Assembly (NCBI GenBank): GCA_005792355.1
Contig: SXSC01000182.1
Coordinates: 1-64,000, forward strand
Length of the DNA stretch: 64,000 bases
Direction of reading: 5' to 3'
Origin: Opitutaceae bacterium
Lineage (GTDB): Bacteria; Verrucomicrobiota; Verrucomicrobiia; Opitutales; Opitutaceae
The notes under the pieces are model-generated. The model did not search any database. It worked only from the letters and a program-made list of their open reading frames with translations, and had not been told where the DNA came from. The translations under genes were made by a program, and so were the position numbers. Positions 34,252 through 42,014 of the stretch are shown in pieces (the first letter of the stretch is position 1; each line of letters starts with the position of its first letter).

Positions 34252-36342
34252 ATGAAACACCAGCTCTCGCCGGTCCTGCTGTTCCCCATCTTCCTGCTGG
34301 CCTCCCGCGCCGCGACCCCGTCGTACGACGTCGTCGTCTACGGTGGCACCTCCGGCGGAGTAGCCGCCGCCATCCAGGCCGCCCGCATGGGCAGGACCGC
34401 CGTCCTGATCGAGCCCACGCAATACCTCGGCGGACTCACCACCGGCGGACTTGGCGCCACGGACATCGGCAACAAGCGCGCCATCGGAGGTCTCGCCCGC
34501 GAATTCTACGGGCGGGTGTGGCAGCACTACCAGCAACCCGCGAGTTGGACGCAGCTGTCGCGCGAGGAATACGCGAACCGCCGCGGCGGCGCCAACGATC
34601 CGGCCGAGCAGACCATGTGGACCTTTGAGCCGCACGTCGCGACCCGGATCTACGACGACCTGCTCCGCGAGGTCGCGGCGAAGGTCACGGTCGTGCGCGG
34701 CGAACGACTCGAGCTCACTCCGGGCCGCGGTGTCATCAAGCAAGGTGCCCGCATCGTCCGCATCGTGATGGAGAGCGGACGCGCGTTTGAGGGCCGCATG
34801 TTCATCGACGCCACCTACGAGGGCGACCTCATGGCGAAAGCGGGCGTGAGTTACCACGTGGGCCGCGAGGCCAACGCCGTCTACGGCGAAACCATCAACG
34901 GGGTGCAGGCGGCCCACGCGGTGAGCCATCAATTCACCAAGCCGGTCGACCCCTATGTGCAGCCCGGCAATCCCGCGAGCGGCCTGCTGCCCGGCATCAA
35001 CCCCGACGGCCCCGGCGAGGAATTTTCCGGCGACCGCAAGGTGCAGGCGTACAATTTCCGCATGTGCACGACCGACGTGCCGGCGAACCGCCGCGCCTGG
35101 GAAAAACCCGCCAACTACGACCCGCGCTGGTTCGAACTGGTTCTGCGCAACTGCGAGGCCGGCGACCTGCGCATCCCGTGGAATCCCGTCTGGATGCCGA
35201 ACCGGAAAACGGATACGAACAACAACTTCGCGATCAGCACCGATTTCATCGGTCAGAACTGGGACTACCCCGCGGCCGACTACGCCACCCGGGCCCGCAT
35301 CTGGCGCGCCCACGAGGACTGGCAGAAGGGTCTCATGTGGACGCTCGCGAACAATCCGCGGGTGCCGGAAAAGGTGCGCGCCGAGTTCCAGCGGCTCGGG
35401 CTGGCGAAGGATGAGTTCACCGACAACAACAACTGGCCGCGCCAGCTCTACGTGCGCGAGGCGCGCCGCATGATCAGCGACTACGTGATGAGCGAGAAGA
35501 ACTGCACGCGGGCCGAAATCGCCCCGGACAGCGTCGGCATGGGTGCCTACAACATGGATTCGCACCACATTCAGCGCTACGTGACCAAGGAGGGCTTTGT
35601 GCGCAACGAGGGCGACGTCCAGGTGCGCGTACGCCCGTACCCGATCAGTTACCGCAGCCTCCGGCCGAAAGCCGCCGAGTGCACCAACCTGCTCGTGCCC
35701 GTCTGCCTGGCCGCCTCGCACATCGCCTACGGCAGCATCCGGATGGAACCGGTGTTCATGGTGCTCGGCCAGAGTGCCGCCACCGCTGCGGTGCACGCCC
35801 TCGAACAGGGTGTCGCGATTCAGCGCATCGACGACGCCAAACTGAAGGCGCGCCTGTTGCAGGATGGCCAGGTGCTCGATTTCGACAGCCCGCCGCTCGC
35901 GCCGCGCACCCGCGTCTCCAATCTGCAACTCAAGGGCATCGTGGTCGACGACCTCGAAGCCCAGCGCGTGGGTTTCGACCGCGCCAGCTCCGCCCATCCC
36001 ATCTTCGTCGCCGGCGGCTATCACCACGACAACAACACCAACAAGGGCGCGGAGACCGCCCGTTTCGTGCCCGACCTGCCCGCCACCGGCCGCTACCAAG
36101 TCCTGATCGCGTATCCGCACAACGCCAACCGCGCGACCAACGTGCCCATCGTGATCCGCCACGCCGACGGCGAGACAAAGATCACGTTGAACCAGAAAAA
36201 GAAACCGGCCGTCGACGCGCTGCTCGAACCGGTGGGCACCTTTCGTTTCGAAAAAGGCCGCGGTGGCTCCGTCGAAATCTCCAACCGCGGCACCGACGGC
36301 TTCGTCGTGATCGACGCGGTGCAGTGGGTCGAAGTGAAGTGA
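34252..36342 (+). CDS. Secreted FAD-dependent oxidoreductase with C-terminal golvesin-like domain
   Basis: 696 aa from MKHQLSPVLLFPIFLLASRA, a signal peptide. The FAD-binding dinucleotide fold starts YDVVVYGGTSGGVAAAIQAARMG, followed by LIEPTQYLGGLTTGG (FAD_oxidored, PF12831 type) and DATYEGDLMAKAGV. The FAD domain closes near residue 540 (MEPVFMVLGQSAATAA). The final approximately 120 residues (RVGFDRASSAHPIFVAGGYHHDNNTNKG to the end) look like the golvesin/xanthan-lyase-type beta-sandwich. This architecture is common in Planctomycetota/Verrucomicrobiota exported enzymes, probably acting on carbohydrate. Upstream spacing and a repeat island suggest its own promoter. Confidence 0.88.
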   Translation: MKHQLSPVLLFPIFLLASRAATPSYDVVVYGGTSGGVAAAIQAARMGRTAVLIEPTQYLGGLTTGGLGATDIGNKRAIGGLAREFYGRVWQHYQQPASWTQLSREEYANRRGGANDPAEQTMWTFEPHVATRIYDDLLREVAAKVTVVRGERLELTPGRGVIKQGARIVRIVMESGRAFEGRMFIDATYEGDLMAKAGVSYHVGREANAVYGETINGVQAAHAVSHQFTKPVDPYVQPGNPASGLLPGINPDGPGEEFSGDRKVQAYNFRMCTTDVPANRRAWEKPANYDPRWFELVLRNCEAGDLRIPWNPVWMPNRKTDTNNNFAISTDFIGQNWDYPAADYATRARIWRAHEDWQKGLMWTLANNPRVPEKVRAEFQRLGLAKDEFTDNNNWPRQLYVREARRMISDYVMSEKNCTRAEIAPDSVGMGAYNMDSHHIQRYVTKEGFVRNEGDVQVRVRPYPISYRSLRPKAAECTNLLVPVCLAASHIAYGSIRMEPVFMVLGQSAATAAVHALEQGVAIQRIDDAKLKARLLQDGQVLDFDSPPLAPRTRVSNLQLKGIVVDDLEAQRVGFDRASSAHPIFVAGGYHHDNNTNKGAETARFVPDLPATGRYQVLIAYPHNANRATNVPIVIRHADGETKITLNQKKKPAVDALLEPVGTFRFEKGRGGSVEISNRGTDGFVVIDAVQWVEVK

Positions 36343-36400
36343 GTGCACATTTGAACACTATTTGCTCGACACTCGAAATCGATTTGGAATTCTGACTTTC

Positions 36401-37567
36401 ATGCGATCAATAGAGCTCTTTTCCGGCGCCGGGGGACTCGCGCTTGGACTGGAAAAAGCCGGATTTGAATCGGTCGCGTTTTTTGAGCGCAATTCCGATG
36501 CGTGCGCCACGCTGAAACACAACCGGCCGGCGTGGAATATCGTCGAATCCGATGTCCGTGATGTCGATTTTTCGGCATTTGGGCCGGTGGATCTCGTTGC
36601 AGGCGGACCACCCTGTCAGCCGTTTTCGATGGGCGGCAAAGCCCGTGGCTTCGACGACCATCGGGACATGTTCCCGCAAGCCGTTCGCGCGGTTCGAGAA
36701 CTTAGTCCCCGGGCGTTTATTTTCGAGAACGTCCGCGGCCTCCTCCGGCCGGCATTCAGAAATTACGTGGAGTTCATCCGCCTCCAACTCACCTATCCGG
36801 AGTTTCCGACCTCGGACTCGTTGGACTGGGAGACGAATTTGCGGAGGTTGGAACGGCATCACAATTCTCGCGGTTCCGCGAAGGGCCTTACGTATAATGT
36901 CACCTTGAACCTCGCGGACGCGGCCGACTACGGCGTGCCCCAACGCCGGCACCGAGTTTTCTTCGTTGGATTCCGTTCCGATGTCTTCAGCAACTGGTTC
37001 TTCCCACGGCCTACGCACTCCCGATCGCAGTTGTTATGGGCGCAGCACCAGACCGGGCGGTACTGGAAGGAGCATGGTATTTCGCTGGCGGAGGCATCGG
37101 TGGGAGGCGTTGTTGATCAAGCTGTGCTGCGACATGAGCCCGCTGAACTCATTCCTACGACCGAGCGCTGGAGAACCGTTCGCGACGCCATCGCGAGCTT
37201 GGGCGACCCATGTGGGCCAACGCGACAGAAAAACCACGTGTTTCAGAGTGGCGCTCGGTCATATCCGGGCCATACGGGAAGTCCCTTGGACGAACCTGCA
37301 AAAGCGCTGAAGGCGGGCGATCACGGTGTTCCGGGAGGGGAGAACATGCTGCGCCATGCCAACGGCAAGGTGCGCTATTTTTCGATCCGCGAGTCCGCAC
37401 GAATCCAGACTTTTCCGGACGATTGGGAGTTTCCAACTTCCTGGAGCGAGAGCATGAGACAGCTTGGCAACGCGGTTCCGGTACGCTTGGGTATGACAGT
37501 CGCGGCATCGGTCGCGGCGAAATTGATGGCCCATGCACCAACCGACTGCGTTCAATCCGCTCGATAA
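36401..37567 (+). CDS. DNA (cytosine-5) methyltransferase of the R-M cassette
   Basis: 388 aa. C5-methyltransferase motifs are in order: I ELFSGAGGLALGLEKAGF (5-22), IV GGPPCQPFS with the catalytic Cys72, VI FENVRGL (108-114), VIII QRRHRVFFVG (181-190), then the target-recognition region and motif X RQLGNAVPV near 364. It methylates cytosine in a specific site. Its 3' end overlaps the endonuclease gene by 35 bp, and vsr follows. By analogy with the Eco29kI-like partner the site may be CCGCGG, which is an inference. The cassette sits between secreted-metabolism genes and looks somewhat less GC-rich than its neighbours, consistent with acquisition. Confidence 0.96.
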   Translation: MRSIELFSGAGGLALGLEKAGFESVAFFERNSDACATLKHNRPAWNIVESDVRDVDFSAFGPVDLVAGGPPCQPFSMGGKARGFDDHRDMFPQAVRAVRELSPRAFIFENVRGLLRPAFRNYVEFIRLQLTYPEFPTSDSLDWETNLRRLERHHNSRGSAKGLTYNVTLNLADAADYGVPQRRHRVFFVGFRSDVFSNWFFPRPTHSRSQLLWAQHQTGRYWKEHGISLAEASVGGVVDQAVLRHEPAELIPTTERWRTVRDAIASLGDPCGPTRQKNHVFQSGARSYPGHTGSPLDEPAKALKAGDHGVPGGENMLRHANGKVRYFSIRESARIQTFPDDWEFPTSWSESMRQLGNAVPVRLGMTVAASVAAKLMAHAPTDCVQSAR

Positions 37568-38174
37568 GGTAAATCTCGGCCAGAATGTAGCGTACGCGCT
37601 CAACCAATGCGCGCCCGTCATTCTTGAAAAGCTCCCCCGCTTCAAGGGCGCGGGCATCTACGCGCTGTACTATTTGGGTAGGTTCGAACCCTACGTCACC
37701 TTCAGCGATTTGAATCGGGCCAACCCTTGCGTGCCGATCTACGTGGGCAAGGCAATCCCCGAAGGGGGGCGCAAGGGGCTGGAGGACAAGAAGAGCGAAG
37801 TGTCGAACTCCCTGTGCGGCCGGCTCCGGCAACACGCGAGCTCGATTGCCGCGACACGAGATTTGGGTGCCGCGGATTTCGTCTGCAGGTACCTTGTGAT
37901 TGAGGACACGTGGATTGGCCTCTGCGAGAGCCTACTCATCCAGCGGGAAAGACCACTGTGGAACGTCATGCTCGCTGGATTCGGTCGGAATGTGGGCGGA
38001 ATAAACCGTAAGGACGGTCTGTCCGACTGGCACGCCTTTCACGGCGGCAGAGACGTCGATCCATCAATCCCCACACCGGACGAACGTATTCAGAAACTGC
38101 GCGCTGAGGTCGCCAGTTATTTGACGGTGATGCGCGATTCCCGAAAGATAGTCGGGAATGTGGTGTGCCGATGA
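37533..38174 (+). CDS. Eco29kI-family restriction endonuclease (GIY-YIG nuclease)
   Basis: 213 aa, close to the 214 aa of R.Eco29kI. The GIY-YIG core is GIYALYYLG (41-49) and VPIYVGKAIPEGGRKG (67-82), the latter being characteristic of Eco29kI-type enzymes. All six residues described as the Eco29kI active site have equivalents with near-matching spacing: Tyr43, Tyr70, Arg97, His101, Glu132 and Asn144 (Y49, Y76, R104, H108, E142, N154 in Eco29kI). The gene overlaps the methyltransferase 3' end by 35 bp in another frame, suggesting coupled expression with the nuclease made second. Cleavage at CCGCGG is predicted from the family only. Confidence 0.92.
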   Translation: MHQPTAFNPLDKVNLGQNVAYALNQCAPVILEKLPRFKGAGIYALYYLGRFEPYVTFSDLNRANPCVPIYVGKAIPEGGRKGLEDKKSEVSNSLCGRLRQHASSIAATRDLGAADFVCRYLVIEDTWIGLCESLLIQRERPLWNVMLAGFGRNVGGINRKDGLSDWHAFHGGRDVDPSIPTPDERIQKLRAEVASYLTVMRDSRKIVGNVVCR

Positions 38175-38210
38175 TCCCATTCGCGGCGTTCGCATCGATG
38201 GAATGTCGCA

Positions 38211-38642
38211 GTGGACACCCTGACCAAACGCCAGCGGTCCTTGCTTATGGCGAGGGTCAAGCGATCGGGGAACGCTGCGACTGAAATGGTTCTGGCGTCG
38301 CTGTTCCGTGCCTATGGAATTAGCGGATGGCGGCGCGGCTTCCCCCTCATCGGACGGCCCGACTTCGTCTTCCCAAGACTTCGCTTGGCCATGTTCGTAG
38401 ATGGGTGTTTCTGGCATGGTTGTCAGCGGCACGGACGGATTCCCAAAGTAAACCGCAGGTTTTGGGCGGAAAAGATTGCGGCCAACACGAGGCGGGACCG
38501 GAAAGTAAGCCGAGAACTCCGGTCGGCTGGTTGGGGTGTACTTCGAATTTGGGAACACGAACTCCGAAGATCCAACGCAAGGCGCCTACGGAAGAAATTG
38601 TTTCGTTTTCACGTTCGCAAAGATGATGCCGCATCCCATTAA
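38211..38642 (+). CDS. vsr: Very short patch repair endonuclease Vsr
   Basis: 143 aa from a GTG start (MDTLTKRQRSLLMARVK, the usual Vsr N-terminus). GRPDFVFPRLRLAMFVDGCFWHGC contains Asp51, the metal-binding catalytic residue at the same number as in E. coli Vsr, plus the Cys/His zinc site and His69. The C-terminal helix has WGVLRIWEHEL. Vsr nicks DNA beside the T of T:G mismatches created when 5-methylcytosine deaminates, so it protects the sites methylated by the upstream enzyme. It begins 36 bp after the endonuclease stop, completing an M-R-Vsr cassette. Confidence 0.95.
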   Translation: MDTLTKRQRSLLMARVKRSGNAATEMVLASLFRAYGISGWRRGFPLIGRPDFVFPRLRLAMFVDGCFWHGCQRHGRIPKVNRRFWAEKIAANTRRDRKVSRELRSAGWGVLRIWEHELRRSNARRLRKKLFRFHVRKDDAASH

Positions 38643-38684
38643 TATATTTCGGCCGGCCCGAAACCCTAACTTACTGGTGTTTCC

Positions 38685-39437
38685 ATGAACCAAATCGACC
38701 TTCAGGGCAAAGTCGCAGTCGTCACCGGTGCCGCGCGCGGCATCGGGCTCGCCGTCGTACAACGAATGCTCGCTTCGGGAGCGCAGTGCAGCCTCTGGGA
38801 CAAGGACGCCGCCGCCCTCGCCGCCGCCGCGAAGCTGCTCAACGCCTCCGACCGCATCGCCATCCAGGCGGTCGACATCACCGACGAGGCCGAGGTGGCG
38901 GCCGCCACCGCCGCGACCCACACGCGCTTCGGCGCGATCGAAATCCTGGTCAACAACGCGGGCATCGCCGGCGTAAACAAGAAACTCTGGGAGTGCAGCG
39001 CCGCGGAGTGGCGCGCGGTGATGGAGCTCGACCTGTTCGCGGTGTTCCTCTGCTGCCGCGCGATCGTGCCGCTGATGCTGGCCCGCCCGGCCGGCCGCAT
39101 TGTGAATGTCGCGTCGATTGCCGGCAAAGAAGGCAATCCGAACGCCGCGCACTACAGTGCCGCCAAGGCGGGCGTCATCGGCCTCACCAAGTCGCTCGGC
39201 AAGGAACTCGCGACCACGGGCATCCGCGTGAACTGCATCACCCCGGCGGTGATCGAGACCGAAATCCTCCAGCAATGTTCGCCGGAGCACGTGAAATACA
39301 TGCTCTCGAAAATCCCGCTGGGCCGTCCGGGGACCGTCGACGAGGTCGCCGCGCTCGTGGCCTGGCTCTGCTCCGCCGAGTGCTCGTTCACCACCGGCGC
39401 CGTGTTCGACATCTCCGGGGGTCGCGCGACGTACTGA
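38685..39437 (+). CDS. Short-chain dehydrogenase/reductase
   Basis: 250 aa classical SDR. Cofactor motif TGAARGIG (14-21), NNAG (90-93), catalytic Ser144, Tyr157 and Lys161 (YSAAK), and a C-terminal G-x-x-F-D-I-S-G-G. The Asp at the end of strand beta2 (LWDKD, residue 39) suggests NAD rather than NADP preference. The sequence is most like 3-oxoacyl-ACP-reductase-type or 2-keto-3-deoxy-sugar dehydrogenases; exact substrate unclear. It lies just after the R-M cassette and converges with an ACS-type MFS transporter gene, with which it may share a sugar-acid pathway. Confidence 0.92.
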   Translation: MNQIDLQGKVAVVTGAARGIGLAVVQRMLASGAQCSLWDKDAAALAAAAKLLNASDRIAIQAVDITDEAEVAAATAATHTRFGAIEILVNNAGIAGVNKKLWECSAAEWRAVMELDLFAVFLCCRAIVPLMLARPAGRIVNVASIAGKEGNPNAAHYSAAKAGVIGLTKSLGKELATTGIRVNCITPAVIETEILQQCSPEHVKYMLSKIPLGRPGTVDEVAALVAWLCSAECSFTTGAVFDISGGRATY

Positions 39438-39598
39438 AAACTCCCGGGCAAAGCCGGGACCATGCGGCCGGTGCGATTCTCGCGCTGTGGCATCGAAACC
39501 AAATGGTGGGCCGTGCGTTCCGCGCGCGGTCTGCACCGCGTCCGTCGAACTGGCCGCGCGCGGAGCGCACCGCCCACCTTCGGACTGAATCGTTACGG

Positions 39599-40987
39599 CT
39601 ACGCGCGGGCCGCGCCCTTCCCGTCGTCGTCCGCCTGCAGCGGCGTCACCGGGTCGATGAACAGCCAGAAAAACGCGCCGAGAAAATAGATCGCCGCCGA
39701 GATCGCGAAAACGAGTTCCCAATTCTTCGTCGTCACCTGCAGCACGTAGCCCACCACGAAGGGCCCGGCCATGCCGCCGAAATTGCCCATCATGTTCATG
39801 CTGCCGGAAACCGTGCCGGCGTATTTTCCGCCGATGTCCATGCAAGTGGCCCAACTGCCCGGCATCGTCAGGTCGTTGCAGAAACTCGCCATGCCCATCG
39901 CCAGCATCGCCACCAGCGGATCCTTCAAATAGAACGAGGTCATCAGCAGCCCGGAGGCCCCGGTAAAACCGATGAACCCGAAGGTCCGGCGAATCACCAC
40001 CACCCGGCCGCCCTCCCGGAGCAGGTGGTTGGAAATCAAGCCGGCCACCAGCGAACCGAAACCACCAAAGAAAAGCGGGATGCCGGCCAGCGCCGCCGCC
40101 AGCACTTTGATGGCCAGCTCCGGGCTCATCGAACCTTCCAGGAGGTTGGCCAGCCAATTCATGACGGCGTTGGACTTGATATCCATGTTGCGCTCGTCCT
40201 TCAGGTAGGTCGGCAGCCAGGTGACATAGAAATACCAGCCGTAGCTCAGACAAAAATACTGGCCCCAGAGGAGCCACATCGTCGGTCGGGTCACGAGCGC
40301 GAGCCAGGGGACGTCGCCGTGGCCGCTGACATTTTGCTCGTTCTCCTTGAGCAGTTCGAGCTCAGCGGCGTTGACACCCTTATGGTCGCGCGGGTTGTCG
40401 CGAAACCAAAACCAAAAAACCACGACCCACACCACCCCGAGCGCGGCGAAAATCTGAAACGCCGTCCGCCAGCTCACGAACGCCATGACCGTGACCACCA
40501 GCAGTGGCGTGAACGCCCCGCCCCAGCGTGCGCCCATCCACATCAGCGCCTGCGCCCGGGTCCGTTCGTTGCTCGGCAGCCAGGTGCTGAACGCCTTGGT
40601 CAAATTTGGGAAACAGCCCGCCTCGCCGGCGCCAAACAGGAACCGCGTCACCCACATGGAGCCGAAGCTCCACGCCCAGCCGGTGGCGGCGGTGAAGAAC
40701 GACCACCACAGCACCACACGCACGAGCACCTTGCGCGCGCCGATCTTGTCGCCCAGCCAGCCGGTGGGGATCTCGAAAAGCGCGTAGGCCAGACCAAACG
40801 CGGCGAAGATCGATCCCATCTGCACGTCGGTGAAGCCCATGTCCTTGGCGACATCACCCTTGGCCTGCGAGATCGCGACCCGGTCGATGTACTGGACCAC
40901 GGCCAGCGTGATGGCGAAGACAATCACCCAATAGCGGGTGCGGGTGGGTGGCTGGACGTGGGCCGGAGCGGAGGGGAGAGGCGGCAT
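39599..40987 (-). CDS. MFS transporter, ACS (anion:cation symporter) type
   Basis: 462 aa, 12 membrane helices. It opens RYWVIVFAITLAVVQYIDRVAIS, then GWLGDKIGARKVL is the MFS loop 2-3 motif, and RFLFGAGEAGCFPNLTKAFSTWLPSNER is the ACS-family signature seen in hexuronate, galactonate and glucarate transporters. The C-terminal half has SGSMNMMGNFGGMAGPFVVGYVL, also typical. It probably imports a sugar acid. The start is at the first Met before a Pro-rich cytoplasmic N-terminus. The gene is transcribed towards the SDR gene. Confidence 0.9.
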   Translation of the reverse strand: MPPLPSAPAHVQPPTRTRYWVIVFAITLAVVQYIDRVAISQAKGDVAKDMGFTDVQMGSIFAAFGLAYALFEIPTGWLGDKIGARKVLVRVVLWWSFFTAATGWAWSFGSMWVTRFLFGAGEAGCFPNLTKAFSTWLPSNERTRAQALMWMGARWGGAFTPLLVVTVMAFVSWRTAFQIFAALGVVWVVVFWFWFRDNPRDHKGVNAAELELLKENEQNVSGHGDVPWLALVTRPTMWLLWGQYFCLSYGWYFYVTWLPTYLKDERNMDIKSNAVMNWLANLLEGSMSPELAIKVLAAALAGIPLFFGGFGSLVAGLISNHLLREGGRVVVIRRTFGFIGFTGASGLLMTSFYLKDPLVAMLAMGMASFCNDLTMPGSWATCMDIGGKYAGTVSGSMNMMGNFGGMAGPFVVGYVLQVTTKNWELVFAISAAIYFLGAFFWLFIDPVTPLQADDDGKGAARA

Positions 40988-41087
40988 GAGTTAGGGAGGG
41001 GAAACCGGACTGACGTTGGGTTCGTCGCGGAGGTTTGACGGCCGCGGGCGTACCTTTGTCGCCCTGTCCGGCCGCGAAAGCACGCTG

Positions 41088-41115
41088 AAAAAAAGCCGCC
41101 GGAAACCCGGCGGCT
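41088..41115 (-). terminator. Rho-independent terminator of the cytochrome b562-like gene
   Basis: The stem AGCCGCCGG (41094-41102) pairs with CCGGCGGCT (41107-41115), loop AAAC. On the minus strand it is followed by seven Ts (41094-41088). It lies about 56 bp past the gene's stop. Confidence 0.88.
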
Positions 41116-41170
41116 GGGGAATTGCATGGCCACCAGCGGGCGTCGGAAGCGACGCCCGCCGAACCGCGGC

Positions 41171-41605
41171 CTATTTCTTCTTGTCTTCTTTCTTGTAGCT
41201 CTTGTGGCCCGCCTTGTTGGCGTCGCCCATGGCACCGCAGAGTTTGGCGGCCTCGACGTTGTCGTTCGCCTTCAGCGCCGTCTCGAGTTTGCCGCAGAGC
41301 TCGAGGAACTTCTTCATATCGGCCCGGTAGTCGTCGACGAACTTCTTCTGCTCCGCCGCCGGCTTCTGCGCCTTCATCGCGGGCTCGAGCTTCAGCGACG
41401 CCTCGGCATTCTGGCGAATCGTGGCCACGCGGGCGAGCGAGTCGGCGTTCTTGGTCGCATCGGATATCTGGCGACGGAGCGCGCGGAAAGCGCCGCCCAT
41501 CTTTTCCATTTTACCGCCCAATTCGGTCTCGGGTTCATCGGCGGCGAAACCGGAGCCGGTGGCGAGTGCGCAAACGAGGGTGAGGAGCAAAACACGGATT
41601 TTCAT
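41171..41605 (-). CDS. Cytochrome b562-like four-helix protein
   Basis: 144 aa from MKIRVLLLTLVCALATGSGFA, a signal peptide. The mature chain is a helical bundle. It aligns with cytochrome b562: an N-terminal Met (Met33 or Met36 in KMEKMGGAFRALRR) and a C-terminal His134 (ANKAGHKSYKK) are spaced 98-101 residues apart, against 95 between the Met7 and His102 haem ligands of the E. coli protein. There is no CxxCH, so it is not cytochrome c'. A terminal Lys-rich tail follows. It is expected in the periplasm, with non-covalent haem. The match is by pattern and needs confirmation; it might be a haem-free relative. Confidence 0.65.
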   Translation of the reverse strand: MKIRVLLLTLVCALATGSGFAADEPETELGGKMEKMGGAFRALRRQISDATKNADSLARVATIRQNAEASLKLEPAMKAQKPAAEQKKFVDDYRADMKKFLELCGKLETALKANDNVEAAKLCGAMGDANKAGHKSYKKEDKKK

Positions 41606-42014
41606 AGACTGGGTTACGGGTGATTGGCGAAATTGCCGGCCGGAAGAAGACGTGAACCCGGCCCGGAAGGGCAATCGGATTCGGTCAACCACCGTCGGCG
41701 TTCGGGGGCTAAGACGCACCCGACGCGGAAGGTATTCAACCTTTTTCGGGGCGACGGCCTCGCCTCGCCCGCCCTGGGGACGTAAACGGAGTCATGTCGA
41801 TAATCCGTCCATCCGTTGCGCCGGCCATCCGGTCAACCGTCCACCGCCGGAGTTTTGTCTCGATTATCGACCTGACTCCGTCGTCCGTCTGCGGAGAGCT
41901 TCACCGCTCCGGAGGATGAGGCGGGCGCGTGTGACCAAGCGGGTCAACGGCAGCCGTTCGGGTTGCGTCCTCGACACTACCGGCCTCGTCCCCTTTTCAT
42001 TCCTCCACCTCTTC
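41606..42014. other. Intergenic region between divergent genes, containing a MITE-like repeat
   Basis: 409 bases between the divergently transcribed b562-like and serine hydrolase-NamZ genes. It contains the inverted repeat at 41787-41890. The rest has no supported feature, though both promoters must lie here. Confidence 0.5.
41787..41890. repeat. 104-bp inverted-repeat element, family F
   Basis: The arm CGGAGTCATGTCGATAATC (41787-41805) is complementary at 18 of 19 positions to GATTATCGACCTGACTCCG (41872-41890). 66 bases separate the arms. The GTCAGGTCGATAAT core resembles REP sequences associated with IS200-like (RAYT) transposases. Confidence 0.75.

Noticed and set aside
34207-36348. A 713-codon minus-strand frame opposite the FAD oxidoreductase
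   Set aside because: Composition is His/Val/Gly-rich without recognisable domains. The plus strand has a signal peptide and full FAD-binding motifs.
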